From NCBI GenBank assembly GCA_016933175.1, contig JAFGBK010000041.1:1-50348 (forward strand): DNA of 50,348 nucleotides. Reading direction: 5' to 3'. Numbering within the stretch: position 1 is the stretch's first letter; each line of letters starts with the position of its first letter. Origin of the DNA: Candidatus Krumholzibacteriota bacterium (GTDB lineage: Bacteria; Krumholzibacteriota; Krumholzibacteriia; JACNKJ01). Both the position numbers and the translations under genes were made by a program. A model generated the notes under the pieces. That model worked only from the letters and a program-made list of their open reading frames with translations. It did not search any database and was not told where the DNA came from. This document shows positions 23,639 to 32,347 of the stretch, piece after piece.

Positions 23639-25102
23639 ATGAACTCGATGGGCTTTGCCGAGCTTGTCAGCCAGGTGAACAGCTGGGTGTGGGGCTACTT
23701 CATGATGTTCGTGCTCGTGGGGACGGGCATCTACCTGACGATCCGCCTGCGCTTCATCCAGGTTCGGCTCTTCCGCCATGCCTGGTCGCTCATCTCGGGT
23801 CGCTGGGACGATCCCAAGGACCGCGGCGAGACGACCCACCTCCAGGCCCTCTCGACGGCGCTCTCGGCCACGATCGGCACCGGCAACATCGCCGGCGTGG
23901 CGACCGGTCTCGTCGCCGGCGGCCCGGGCGCCGTCTTCTGGATGTGGATCACCGCGCTGTTCGGCATGTGCACGAAGGGCGTGGGGGCGATGCTGTCGCT
24001 GCGCTTCCGGGAGATCGACGACGCCGGCGTCGTCGCCGGCGGGCCGATGTACTACCTGCGCAGCGGCCTCCGCGCGCCGTGGTTGGGCTGGATCTTCGCG
24101 CTCTGCACCGCGGTGGCGGCCTTCGGCATCGGGAACATGGTGCAGTCGAACTCGGTGGCGGATCCGCTCTCCGGCTACTTCGGCACCGCCACCGGCTTCG
24201 AGATCGGCGGCGTCGGGTACGTCGCCTGGTCGAAGCTGGTCATCGGGCTCGTGCTCGCCGTCCTGGTCGGGATCGTGATCATCGGCGGCGTGCGCCGTAT
24301 CGCCCGCGTCGCGGAGAAGATCGTCCCGCTCATGGCCGTGCTCTACCTGCTCGCGGCGATCATCATCATAATCCTGCGCATCGACGCCGTGCCGGCGGCC
24401 TTCGCGGCGATCTTCAAGGGAGCCTTCTCCGCCACCTCGGTCGGGGGCGGCGTGCTCGGCTACACGGTCGCCCAGGCGATGCGCTTCGGTGTGGAGAAGG
24501 GCCTCTTCTCCAACGAGGCCGGTCTCGGCTCGGCCTCCATCGCCCACGCCTCGGCCAGGACCAAGGAGCCCGTGCGCGAGGGGCTGGTCTCGATGCTGGG
24601 GCCGTTCATCGACACGATCACGATCTGCACGGTCACGGCGCTGGTGATCCTCACCAGCGGCCTGCTCGGCGTGAGCGCCAACGACGGCGCGGCGCTGTCG
24701 GCCGAGGCGTTCGAGACCGGCGCCCCCGGCGTGGGAATGCACCTCGTCTCGGTCGGGCTCATCTTCTTCGCCTTCACGACGATGATCGGCTGGAGCTACT
24801 ACGGGGACCGGTCGGTCTACTACCTCTTCGGCCATCGCGGCGACGGGGCGGTGCGCGCCTACCGCTGGCTCTACGTGCTGCTCATCCCGGTCGGCGCGAC
24901 GATCGAGCTCAAGCTCGTCTGGAACATCGCGGGGATCTTCAACGGTCTGATGGCCTTCCCCAACCTGGTGGCGCTGATCGGGCTCTCGGGCGTCCTGGCG
25001 CGCATGGTGCGCGACTACGACGACCGCCTCCCGACCATGGAGCCCTACCGCAAGGGCCACGACCTGTGGTTCCTCACCATGTGGCGCAGGAAGCGGAAGT
25101 AA
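23639..25102 (+). CDS. Sodium:alanine symporter, AGCS family
   Basis: 487 residues with about ten hydrophobic segments. It carries the AGCS signatures: LSATIGTGNIAGVATGLVAGGPGAVFWMWITALFGMCTKGVGAMLSL (~75-120), MYYLRSG, GVEKGLFSNEAGLGSASIAHA (~285-305) and GWSYYGDRSVYYLFG (~380). It imports alanine or glycine with sodium. Two ATGs are possible, 23639 and 23648; the second sits at a better distance from GGAAGGA. A TAGTATAAA box at about 23587-23595 may be its -10. Codon choice (more CTC and ATC, fewer CTG) differs a little from upstream genes. Confidence 0.93.
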   Translation: MNSMGFAELVSQVNSWVWGYFMMFVLVGTGIYLTIRLRFIQVRLFRHAWSLISGRWDDPKDRGETTHLQALSTALSATIGTGNIAGVATGLVAGGPGAVFWMWITALFGMCTKGVGAMLSLRFREIDDAGVVAGGPMYYLRSGLRAPWLGWIFALCTAVAAFGIGNMVQSNSVADPLSGYFGTATGFEIGGVGYVAWSKLVIGLVLAVLVGIVIIGGVRRIARVAEKIVPLMAVLYLLAAIIIIILRIDAVPAAFAAIFKGAFSATSVGGGVLGYTVAQAMRFGVEKGLFSNEAGLGSASIAHASARTKEPVREGLVSMLGPFIDTITICTVTALVILTSGLLGVSANDGAALSAEAFETGAPGVGMHLVSVGLIFFAFTTMIGWSYYGDRSVYYLFGHRGDGAVRAYRWLYVLLIPVGATIELKLVWNIAGIFNGLMAFPNLVALIGLSGVLARMVRDYDDRLPTMEPYRKGHDLWFLTMWRRKRK

Positions 25103-25139
25103 GCGCGGATCCGCCGGCGCCGGAGACCGATCCCGCTAT

Positions 25140-25174
25140 AAAAAACGGGTCCGCGCTGAAGAGCGCAGACCCGT
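25140..25174 (-). terminator. Rho-independent terminator of the 25196-25864 gene
   Basis: ACGGGTC/GACCCGT and GCGCT/AGCGC (12 bp with one mismatch, loop GAAG). On the minus strand the stem is followed by TTTTTT (25145-25140), right after the stop of the small secreted protein gene. Confidence 0.88.
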
Positions 25175-25195
25175 GCGCAGAGCGGAACATCACGA

Positions 25196-25864
25196 TCAGT
25201 ACAGGGCCTTGATCGCGCTCCAGTTGCTGGACTCCACGGCGACCGACAACAGCCGGTAGATCGCCTCGTCGAAGTACTGGAAGCCGGAGAGCGTGTCGTC
25301 CATCGTCAGCGTGATGGACGTGAAGGCCTCGGACGCATCGGCGATGATGCCCACGAAGTTCTGCGTGTAGTCGGGCTGACCCCCGGGGACGTAGAGAAGC
25401 GTTCCCGAGGACGTCCCCGTGTCGTAGGTGATCGTCGCCGGGTCGGTGATGTTGCTGGCGAAGTCAATGATGGTGATGCCGAACATCCTCACGCTCTCGC
25501 CCGCGCCGGCGAAGTTCGAGAAGGTCAGCGTGTAGCTGGTGCCAGGGTAGATGGAGTGCGTGAAGACGGTGCGCGTGCCGTCGGCGACCCCCGGACCACC
25601 TGCATCTTCGATGATCTCGAACAGGTTAAGGCCCGTGAACGCGAGGTCGAAGTGGCCGCTCAGATCACCCGCGAGAATCGGTGAGGATCCCGAATAGTCT
25701 GTGCCTTCGACGAGCCCATGCGTTTCGAAGCCATAAGTCGTGACGGTGCCGGCAGCGGTCCGGAACGCGGCCTCGTCGTTGTAGACCACCGGAGCGGACA
25801 GGGCCGCCGCGCTGATGGCAAGGATGGCGACGACCAGTGCAGTTGTGCAGCAACAACGTTTCAT
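25196..25864 (-). CDS. Small secreted protein of unknown function
   Basis: 222 residues from ATG 25864, which has AAGGAGGTC upstream on the minus strand; an earlier in-frame ATG at 25972 lacks this. A signal peptide (CCCTTALVVAILAISAAALSAP) is followed by VVYNDEAAFRTAAGTVTTYGFETHG. This N-terminal layout is common in exported proteins with PEP-CTERM- or choice-of-anchor-type sandwich domains. The middle is beta-rich (YTLTFSNFAGAGESVRMFGITIIDF, SITLTMDDT). There is no FlgD domain; it ends in WSAIKALY. A strong terminator follows. Function not recognised. Confidence 0.75.
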   Translation of the reverse strand: MKRCCCTTALVVAILAISAAALSAPVVYNDEAAFRTAAGTVTTYGFETHGLVEGTDYSGSSPILAGDLSGHFDLAFTGLNLFEIIEDAGGPGVADGTRTVFTHSIYPGTSYTLTFSNFAGAGESVRMFGITIIDFASNITDPATITYDTGTSSGTLLYVPGGQPDYTQNFVGIIADASEAFTSITLTMDDTLSGFQYFDEAIYRLLSVAVESSNWSAIKALY

Positions 25865-26115
25865 CGGAACGACCTCCTTCTCAGTGATGTGCCGACAGAT
25901 GCTGTGCCCACGATGCCGACTGCGAAACCTGCTGCCTTTGAAGGGGACGCTGTTAGAAATCCCTAACTCCATGCGAGGAATCGGAGCCCGCTTGCGTTTT
26001 TAAACGGCTATCAAGATACCACATTCCGTACTGTGGCTGGGGAATATTCTCCCCATCAGAGTTTTTTCCCCATAGCGGGTGTCTTGCCGCAGAGTCGGCC
26101 GGCTCCGTCGCGTAA
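25865..26115 (-). other. Intergenic region upstream of the small secreted protein gene
   Basis: 251 bases, AT-richer than its surroundings. It holds TGGGGA/TCCCCA arms (26038-26055, six-base loop) followed on the plus strand by GTTTTTTCCCC, a terminator-like layout although no plus-strand gene precedes it. Promoters for the secreted protein gene must lie here on the minus strand; TTGATA and TTTAAAA are present but not correctly spaced. Confidence 0.35.
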
Positions 26116-26757
26116 CTATTCCACTGGGATTTCGAGAAGAAGCACGGGCGCGAGGAAGGCACGGCTCAAACCCGGCTTCAGAGACTCTTTTGCCTCTGCG
26201 GCGACGGCCTCGCCGCGCGCGTGACGGATCGCGAGATCCGCCGCCTCGGCGAGGCCGGCGGGAAGCCGTTCCGGGCGTGGGTAGCCGCGCAGGTCACCGG
26301 CGAGGGTTTCCAGCTCGCGCGCATCGCCGCTGGCAGCCCACCGGGCGACCTCGGCGAAGTAGCGCAGAACGAATTCCCACTCCGGAGGCTGATCGGGCGC
26401 GAGCGCGTGGTCCCGGTAGGCGTCAGCCGCGGCGAGGAAGGACCTCCGGGCTTCGGCGGCGCGGCCGCGTCGCCGGTACTCGAATCCGAGGGTCAGGCGG
26501 GCGAGGCCGGTGAACCAAGCCCGGTCGGATTCGGGGCAGCCCTCGATGAGCCGCCGGGCGGCGAGATCCAGCTCCTGTTGGTCATGAGTGAAGGCGCCGA
26601 TCCAGCAACGCAGGCCCCATGCTCCCCAGTGCCAGTATGAATCCTCCGGGGCGTGGTCGATACAGGCCGTGGCGCCACGCCGGGCTTCGTCATAGTCGCC
26701 GCAGTCGAAGGCCACATAGGCGGCGCGATAGGCGGCGTGGAGGGCGTCGGAATTCAT
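26116..26757 (-). CDS. TPR-like helical hypothetical protein
   Basis: 213 residues, all-helical by composition. ALHAAYRAAYVAFDCGDYDEARRGATACIDHAPEDSYWHW and a second pair around ARLTLGFEYRRRGRAAEARRSFLAAADAYRDHAL follow the tetratricopeptide pattern (small residue at position 8, Ala at 20). No signal peptide or enzyme motif is visible. TPR proteins mediate protein-protein contacts; the partner is unknown. It is divergent from the beta-helix protein gene. Confidence 0.65.
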   Translation of the reverse strand: MNSDALHAAYRAAYVAFDCGDYDEARRGATACIDHAPEDSYWHWGAWGLRCWIGAFTHDQQELDLAARRLIEGCPESDRAWFTGLARLTLGFEYRRRGRAAEARRSFLAAADAYRDHALAPDQPPEWEFVLRYFAEVARWAASGDARELETLAGDLRGYPRPERLPAGLAEAADLAIRHARGEAVAAEAKESLKPGLSRAFLAPVLLLEIPVE

Positions 26758-26830
26758 CGGCGGGCCAGTCCTCGTGTTCCATCACGGAGAAGACGAAAGC
26801 CTGGTCGCAGAGTAGGCGGAGACCGCGGTG

Positions 26831-26859
26831 TTTATCAAGGCGGTGACATGCGGTAAAAT
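26831..26859 (+). promoter_or_regulatory. Candidate promoter of the beta-helix protein gene
   Basis: TTTATC (26831-26836), 17 bases, TAAAAT (26854-26859). The 12 bases ATGCGGTAAAAT (26848-26859) recur exactly at 39385-39396 before the subtilase gene. Confidence 0.5.
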
Positions 26860-26902
26860 GGTGTCGATCTCGGTGCGGGCCGGACTAATGAGACGAGGTA
26901 GC

Positions 26903-28630
26903 ATGTCACGCCTGTCCACCATCTTGGTGCTCTCGATCGCGCTGGCGGCGCCGGCCGCCGCCCGTCCGACCCTGTCCGGACCGCTGGCCGGCACGCTCGC
27001 CGCCGGCCAGTACGACGTCACGGGCGACATCTGGGTCGCCGCGGCGGACACGCTGCGGATCCTGGCGCCGTCGGATCTGGCCTTCACCGCCGGCACATCC
27101 TTCGAGATCAACGGCCGGCTGACGGCCACCGGCGCGCCCGGGGACTCCATCCGCTTTGCCGGCGCTTCCTGGGAAGGCCTGCGTTTCTTCGAGGCCGCGG
27201 GCCACAGCCGACTCGCGTACTGCCGGATCTCGGGCGCGACGCTGTCGGCGATCTTCTGCCGCAACTCGGCCCTGGACCTCGCGCACGTCGAGCTGTCGGC
27301 CAACGCGGGCGGCATGACCGGCGGCCTGCGCGCCTACCAGGCCGACCTGACGCTGGCCGGCTGCCGGATAGTCTTCAACACGAACAGCTCCGCGATCTCC
27401 GGCAGCGGCGGCGTCCACATCACCGACACCGACGCCCTGATCGAGGACTGCGCGATCGAGAACAACACGGCGCCCGGCACGGGCACTTCGGGCGGCCTGT
27501 ACGCCAGCGGCGGCCAGGTCGTCATCCGCCGCTGCACGATGAGTGACAACCTGGGCAGCGGATTCGGCGGCGGGCTGGCGCTGATGAACTGCGCGGGGCC
27601 GCGCGTCGCGAACTGCGTCATCGCCGGCAACGAGAACGGCAGCTCCGGCGGCGTGCATGTCTTCGGCTGCACGGACGCGCGCCTGGACAGCTGCACCATC
27701 GCGGGCAACCAGTCCCATGCGGGCGGCGGCATCCGCTGCGAGCAGAGCGACTTGACGCTGACGCGCTGCCTCGTCACCGGCAACACCTGCCTGTCCCACT
27801 GGTACAGCCCGGGCTGGGGCGGCGGCATCCTGGCCCAGGACGACGCGCGCCTGGCGCTGCACTACTGCACGGTGGCCGACAACGTCGCCCTGCCCTGGCT
27901 GGAGTTCCCGCCCACGGGCAACGGCATCTGCGTCGGCTACCTGGCGGCGACGGAGCCGAACCTGGAGCTGCGGGGCTGCATCCTCGCGGGTAATCGCGGC
28001 GAAGGCGGCGGGGGTCTCTACGCCCAGGACGCCTCGGTCGTGGCGCAGATCACCTACGGCGACTTCTGGGACAACGAGGGCGGCGACTTCGCGGGCACGC
28101 CCCTGGATCCGGCGCTCGGTGTCATCTGCGGGGTCAACGCCAACGGCGATCCCTGCGACGCCTACGCCAACATCTTCGCCGATCCGCTTTTCGCGATCGG
28201 CCCGGCAGACGACTACCACCTGGCGCCGGCATCGCCCTGCATCGACGCCGGCGATCCCGCCGATCCATGCGATCCCGACGGCACCACGGCCGACCAGGGC
28301 GCCCGCTCCTTCGATCAGACGACCGCCGCGCCGGCGCCGGCTACTGCCGCGCCGGCCCCCGTCCTGCTGCCGGCCTGGCCGAACCCCTTCAACCCGGCGG
28401 TGCGCATCGCCTTCGACCTGCCGCGTCCGGCACGCGTGAGACTGACCGTCCACGACGCGGCGGGCCGCCTGCTGCGCACGCTGGCGACGGGGCCGCGGGC
28501 GGCGGGCCGGCACGAGGTCGTCTGGGACGGCCGCGACGCGGGCGGCACGCCGGTCGCCTCCGGCGTCTACCTCTGCCGCCTGGAAGCCGGCGGCCAAGGC
28601 GCTGCCGGCAAGCTGACGCTGCTCAAGTGA
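26903..28630 (+). CDS. Secreted right-handed beta-helix protein with FlgD-like C-terminal domain
   Basis: 575 residues. ATG 26903 is preceded by ACGAGGTAGC and opens a signal peptide (LSTILVLSIALAAPAAA). Residues ~40-470 are parallel beta-helix coils: repeated short strands such as CRISGATLSAIFCRNSALDLAHVELSANAGG, GGLYASGGQVVIRRCTMSDN, GGVHVFGCTDARLDSCTIAGN. Such helices bind or cleave polysaccharides, but no catalytic set is visible. A C-terminal FlgD-like domain (~490-575) has AWPNPFNPAVRIAFDLP, VWDGRDAGGTPVASGVYLC and the final KLTLLK. Probably exported to the cell surface. Tandem with the sialidase-like gene. Confidence 0.85.
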   Translation: MSRLSTILVLSIALAAPAAARPTLSGPLAGTLAAGQYDVTGDIWVAAADTLRILAPSDLAFTAGTSFEINGRLTATGAPGDSIRFAGASWEGLRFFEAAGHSRLAYCRISGATLSAIFCRNSALDLAHVELSANAGGMTGGLRAYQADLTLAGCRIVFNTNSSAISGSGGVHITDTDALIEDCAIENNTAPGTGTSGGLYASGGQVVIRRCTMSDNLGSGFGGGLALMNCAGPRVANCVIAGNENGSSGGVHVFGCTDARLDSCTIAGNQSHAGGGIRCEQSDLTLTRCLVTGNTCLSHWYSPGWGGGILAQDDARLALHYCTVADNVALPWLEFPPTGNGICVGYLAATEPNLELRGCILAGNRGEGGGGLYAQDASVVAQITYGDFWDNEGGDFAGTPLDPALGVICGVNANGDPCDAYANIFADPLFAIGPADDYHLAPASPCIDAGDPADPCDPDGTTADQGARSFDQTTAAPAPATAAPAPVLLPAWPNPFNPAVRIAFDLPRPARVRLTVHDAAGRLLRTLATGPRAAGRHEVVWDGRDAGGTPVASGVYLCRLEAGGQGAAGKLTLLK

Positions 28631-28815
28631 TCCGGCGGATCGAGCGGGCCGATGATGCGCCGGGCCTCGACCCGCGGCGCCCTGCCTGATCCCTCATTTC
28701 GACCGGATGGTGGGCTCCCCTGTAACATATTCGACATATTTTGTGGTAACATTGAAACGATGGATCCATGCGGTGTGCTGGATTCGGCGCCACCATCAGC
28801 TCCAGGAGGCGGATC
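28631..28815 (+). other. Intergenic region with AT-rich island before the sialidase-like gene
   Basis: 185 bases; 28720-28760 is strikingly AT-rich for this genome and contains TAACAT twice (28723-28728, 28747-28752). It is likely to hold the promoter, but no -35/-10 pair at normal spacing is convincing. CAGGAGGCGGATC gives a good SD for ATG 28816. Confidence 0.4.
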
Positions 28816-31398
28816 ATGGGATTCTCGACCCTCTCCCTGCGGCGCGCATCGCTGGCGCTGGCCCTTCTGATCCCCGCGGCGGTCGCGGGCGCCGGCCAGG
28901 CGACCGCGCGCAAGCCGTGGCCCGGCGCGCCGGGCGTCGCCGTCCCGGGCGAGGTGGTGATCCAGGCCAGCTACCTGCCCGATGGCGAACCGCTGGCTCC
29001 GCGGTGGCAGAACAACGACGTCCTCGTCGCCGGGAACGAGTGGGGCGATGTTGATCCGAGCCTGGCCTGCCTCGAGGACGGCACCCTCATGGCGGCGGTC
29101 GAGCACGACGGCACCGAGGACAGGCGCGTCCGCATCTACCGTTCCGTCGACGGCGGCGAGAGCTGGTACCACTGGTACGACATCTCGCCCGTCGAGGACG
29201 CCACCGAGCTCTCCCTGGCCGCCGCCGAGGGCACGGAGAACTGGCTGTTGCTGGCCCTCCGCTACGGGCCAAGCATCATCGTGGTCTTCAGGATCGATCT
29301 CGACGACCCGGCCACCTGGGATTGCTACAACGCCGCCTACCACGCGGGCGGTGTGGCCAATCCCCGCCTGGTCACGGACAGCAGCGAGTACAGCTACTGG
29401 TATCCCTATGTGGTCTACAACTACTACGTGTCCGACCACTGGCATCTCGGCTTCACCCGGTCCACCGACTACGGCGTCACCTGGTCGCCGGCGACGGAGC
29501 TGCACGAGTACTGCGGCCCGCCGGGGCCCTACCAGTACGACGGCGGCGCGGGCCACCCCGACATCGACTACGGCTCCGGCATGCTCCACGTGGCCTACGA
29601 CGACTACGCGCCCGCCTGCACGGTCGACAGCAAGGAGGTCTACGTGCGCTCCAGCAACGACCTCGGCGGCAGCTGGAGCTCGTACGCGCAGCTCACCAGC
29701 GACGAGGACGACGAGTTCGACCCGGCCGTCGGCGTCGTGAAGGGCCTGCCCGGCGCGGAGACCGTCGTGGTGGCCTACACGCGGCTGTGGGACGGCACCG
29801 ATCACGACGTCTGGTGCAGCTATTCCCAGGATCACGGCGCGTCCTGGCTCGTCGGCGGCTTCTGCGTGGCCTGCGGCAGCGCGCAACAAGAAAGGAGTCC
29901 CGTGCTCGCGACGAGCGTGGACCAGGGCCTGTTCCACCTGGCCTACTGGGTGGACTACGGCATCGGCTACCGGTGGGCCGACCACCTGGCGCCGACGGTC
30001 TGGAGCCCGGAGCAGCGGGTCAACTACGGCAGCTTCGCCAGCGGCACCCATCTCCGGCCGGACGTCACCGTCAATCCCACGCAGGCCGCCGCCAGCGAGG
30101 CCGGCATCGCCTGGACCGACGTGCGCGAGGGCACGGCAGACGTCTACTTCGACGCGCCCGTCACCATCGGCCTGGGCGACATCGTCATCGATACCGATCC
30201 CGACATGCTGGACGCCCCCTGGGAGCTCTTCGGCCCCGGCTCCTACTACCTGGCCGGCAGCGGCGACGCGGTCCTGGCGGACATGGCCGACGGCGACTAC
30301 AGCCTGGTCTGGGGGAACGTCCCCGACTGGGGCGCGCCGCTTCCCAATCCGGCCGCCGGCAACCTGGTGGAGGGCCAGACCCTGACCTTCAGCGGCACCT
30401 ATCTCCGCTTCGCGCCGCGCATCATCGGGATCCCCGACGTCGGCAACGACCAGGGCCGCTACGTTCGGCTGTACTGGGAGGGCTCGGGCTACGATGCGCC
30501 GGGGACGGCGATCGACATCGCCGGCTACGGCGTCTACCGGCGGCAGGACGGCTTCAAGGCGCCGTCGGCGCCCGGTGCCGGGCCGGCGCCGGCCTCGCGC
30601 GCGGCGGATGATCAGGCGCTGCCGGCGCCGAGCAGCGACGGGCGGATGGAGGGCTGGGACACCGTGGGCTGGATCTCGGCCCACGGCGAGGGCATCTACC
30701 AGTTCGTCTCCCCGACCCTCTGCGACTCCACCGCGGATGCCGGCGTCTGCTGGTCGGTCTTCTTCGTCCGGGCCACCACGCCGGATCCCTTCACCTTCTT
30801 CGACTCGGAGCCGGACAGCGGCTACTCGATCGACAACCTCTTCCCCAGCGCGCCCCTCAACCCGCGCCTGGCGGGCCCCGACCTGCTGGCCTGGGACATG
30901 ATCCCCGATCCCGACCTCGACTACTTCAGCGTCTACGCGTCCGACACGGAGACCTTCGACAGCTACGATCTCCTGGGCACCACGATCGACCTGATGCTGG
31001 ACGTGGCCGGCTCGGAGGGGCGCTACCTGGCGGTGACCGCCAAGGACTTCGCGGGCAACGAGAGCGGACTGTCCATCGTTCTCTACAACGGGACGGGCGT
31101 GGGCGACGCGCCGCCGGCACGCTTCGCCCTGGCGCAGAACGTCCCCAATCCCTTCAACCCGGCCACCGAGATCCGCTTCGAGCTGCCCCGCCCGGCCGCG
31201 GTCGATCTCGTCATCCTCGACCTGGGGGGGCGCGTGGTGAGGACGCTGCTCGACGGCGTGGATCATCCCGAGGGTCGCCACGGGATCGTCTGGGACGGCC
31301 GCGACGATGCCGGGCGGCCGGCGGCCTCGGGCGTCTACTTCTACCGGCTGGGGGCGGGGCCCTTCTCCCAGGCGCGGAAGATGACCCTGCTCAAGTGA
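28816..31398 (+). CDS. Secreted BNR/sialidase-like beta-propeller protein with FlgD-like C-terminal domain
   Basis: 860 residues; ATG 28816 with AGGAGG upstream and a signal peptide (ASLALALLIPAAVAGAG). Residues ~75-470 carry Asp-box/BNR repeats (SVDGGESWYHW, STDYGVTWSPA, SSNDLGGSWSS, SQDHGASWLV), the mark of sialidase-fold propellers. The sialidase Arg triad is not evident, so enzymatic activity is unproven. A fibronectin-like region follows (~580-760). The tail is FlgD-like: NVPNPFNPATEIRFELP, VWDGRDDAGRPAASGVYFYRL, KMTLLK. Probably surface-exposed. It lies tandem to the beta-helix gene, with similar 3' ends. Confidence 0.82.
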   Translation: MGFSTLSLRRASLALALLIPAAVAGAGQATARKPWPGAPGVAVPGEVVIQASYLPDGEPLAPRWQNNDVLVAGNEWGDVDPSLACLEDGTLMAAVEHDGTEDRRVRIYRSVDGGESWYHWYDISPVEDATELSLAAAEGTENWLLLALRYGPSIIVVFRIDLDDPATWDCYNAAYHAGGVANPRLVTDSSEYSYWYPYVVYNYYVSDHWHLGFTRSTDYGVTWSPATELHEYCGPPGPYQYDGGAGHPDIDYGSGMLHVAYDDYAPACTVDSKEVYVRSSNDLGGSWSSYAQLTSDEDDEFDPAVGVVKGLPGAETVVVAYTRLWDGTDHDVWCSYSQDHGASWLVGGFCVACGSAQQERSPVLATSVDQGLFHLAYWVDYGIGYRWADHLAPTVWSPEQRVNYGSFASGTHLRPDVTVNPTQAAASEAGIAWTDVREGTADVYFDAPVTIGLGDIVIDTDPDMLDAPWELFGPGSYYLAGSGDAVLADMADGDYSLVWGNVPDWGAPLPNPAAGNLVEGQTLTFSGTYLRFAPRIIGIPDVGNDQGRYVRLYWEGSGYDAPGTAIDIAGYGVYRRQDGFKAPSAPGAGPAPASRAADDQALPAPSSDGRMEGWDTVGWISAHGEGIYQFVSPTLCDSTADAGVCWSVFFVRATTPDPFTFFDSEPDSGYSIDNLFPSAPLNPRLAGPDLLAWDMIPDPDLDYFSVYASDTETFDSYDLLGTTIDLMLDVAGSEGRYLAVTAKDFAGNESGLSIVLYNGTGVGDAPPARFALAQNVPNPFNPATEIRFELPRPAAVDLVILDLGGRVVRTLLDGVDHPEGRHGIVWDGRDDAGRPAASGVYFYRLGAGPFSQARKMTLLK

Positions 31399-31423
31399 CC
31401 GGACCGGCCGGCGGCCGGAGCGC

Positions 31424-31457
31424 GGCCGGCAGGCTGACGCGGCTCAAGTGACCCGGC
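31424..31457 (+). repeat. Duplicate of the 3' end of an FlgD-domain gene
   Basis: 34 bases here match 28605-28638, the last codons and stop of the beta-helix gene plus its downstream bases, at 31 of 34 positions. The copy lies after the stop of the sialidase-like gene and encodes nothing complete. It looks like the remnant of a lost or recombined tandem gene. Confidence 0.7.
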
Positions 31458-31462
31458 GGTGA

Positions 31463-32209
31463 TCAGGCGCGGCGCCGCGCGTGCTCGCGGCCGATGCGCC
31501 GGATGCTCTTCCAGTGGAGCAGCTCGTGCCGCACCAGGCGCCGCAGCACCTTGCGGACCGACCACGCCTCGACGCCCCGCGAGACGCGCGCGCGGTCGGC
31601 CGTGGCGCGCAGCCCGTCGAGGAAGCGGAGCGTCTCCTTGCGGTGCGCCGGCAGGAAGTCCTCCCAGTCGCCGCCGGGCGGGGCCGGCGCGAGGCGGCGC
31701 TCGTAGCCGATGGCCGGCAGGTAGTAGCCGGTCTCCGTGTTGGCGACGTGGGCCAGGATCGCGCGGACGGTCCGCCAGCTCGCCCAGCCGGCGAAGTCGC
31801 GGTAGGGGGGATCCCAGTCGAGGGCGGCCGCCGGCAGCGCGCGCACCGTCGCGAGCAGGTCTTCGCGTGACGCCGCGAGGAGGCGGACCGTCCGGTCCAG
31901 CTCGCCGATGGAACAGGGCTCCGCGTCCCGCGCGAACAGGACCTCGTCGCCGCGCATGCGCTCGACGACCTCGACGGCGTGGCCCGCCGCGGGGACGGGC
32001 AGGCCGTGCCGGGCCAGCCAGGCGCGGTGCTCGTCGAGCTTCGCCGGCACGCGGGCGATCACCTCGCGCTCGGTGGGCGCCCACGTGGCGAAGCCGGGCA
32101 GGTCGAGGCACCAGGCGGTGAAGCCCGACTCGTTGCCGACCGCCTCGTGGAGCCAGATGCGCGTGGCCGCCATCCGCCCGCCGGGTGGCGGTGTCTTCCC
32201 CGCCGTCAT
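31463..32209 (-). CDS. DinB-like helical-bundle protein with HicB-like N-terminus
   Basis: 248 residues from ATG 32209, chosen because it overlaps the stop of the preceding small gene (ATGA). An internal ATG at 32173 is also possible. Residues ~25-60 (GFTAWCLDLPGFATWAPTEREVIARVPAKLDEHRAWL) resemble the HicB/UPF0150 strand-helix unit. Residues ~90-245 form a DinB-type four-helix bundle (LAASREDLLATVRALP, ILAHVANTETGYYLP, RKVLRRLVRHELLHWKSIRRI), with His at the usual metal positions (HVANTE, RHELLHW). DinB-like proteins are thiol S-transferases or of unknown role. Last gene of the minus-strand run. Confidence 0.7.
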   Translation of the reverse strand: MTAGKTPPPGGRMAATRIWLHEAVGNESGFTAWCLDLPGFATWAPTEREVIARVPAKLDEHRAWLARHGLPVPAAGHAVEVVERMRGDEVLFARDAEPCSIGELDRTVRLLAASREDLLATVRALPAAALDWDPPYRDFAGWASWRTVRAILAHVANTETGYYLPAIGYERRLAPAPPGGDWEDFLPAHRKETLRFLDGLRATADRARVSRGVEAWSVRKVLRRLVRHELLHWKSIRRIGREHARRRA

Positions 32210-32337
32210 CGCGCCCGCACCACGCGCAGTCCGACCACACGCTTGCCGAGCATGGCGCCGGCCAGCCCCTCCAGCAGGTCGACGAGGAGGGCCAGGAAGC
32301 GCGGCCAGAGGCCGGCGAAGCGGGGAGTGCGGTTCAT
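32206..32337 (-). pseudogene. Internally deleted RDD-family membrane protein fragment (43 aa)
   Basis: A short frame, ATG 32337 to TGA 32206, reads RFAGLWPRFLALLVDLLEGLAGAMLGKRVVGLRVV. The first half matches the start of RDD proteins (W-x-R-F-LA-L-x-D). The second half matches the LGKRxxGLRVV strand that in whole RDD proteins follows a second membrane helix. The middle is missing, yet the frame is intact and coupled to the DinB-like gene by ATGA and 10 bases from the CPBP gene. It may be a decayed RDD gene or a retained miniprotein. Confidence 0.6.
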
Positions 32338-32347
32338 CGGATCACCC

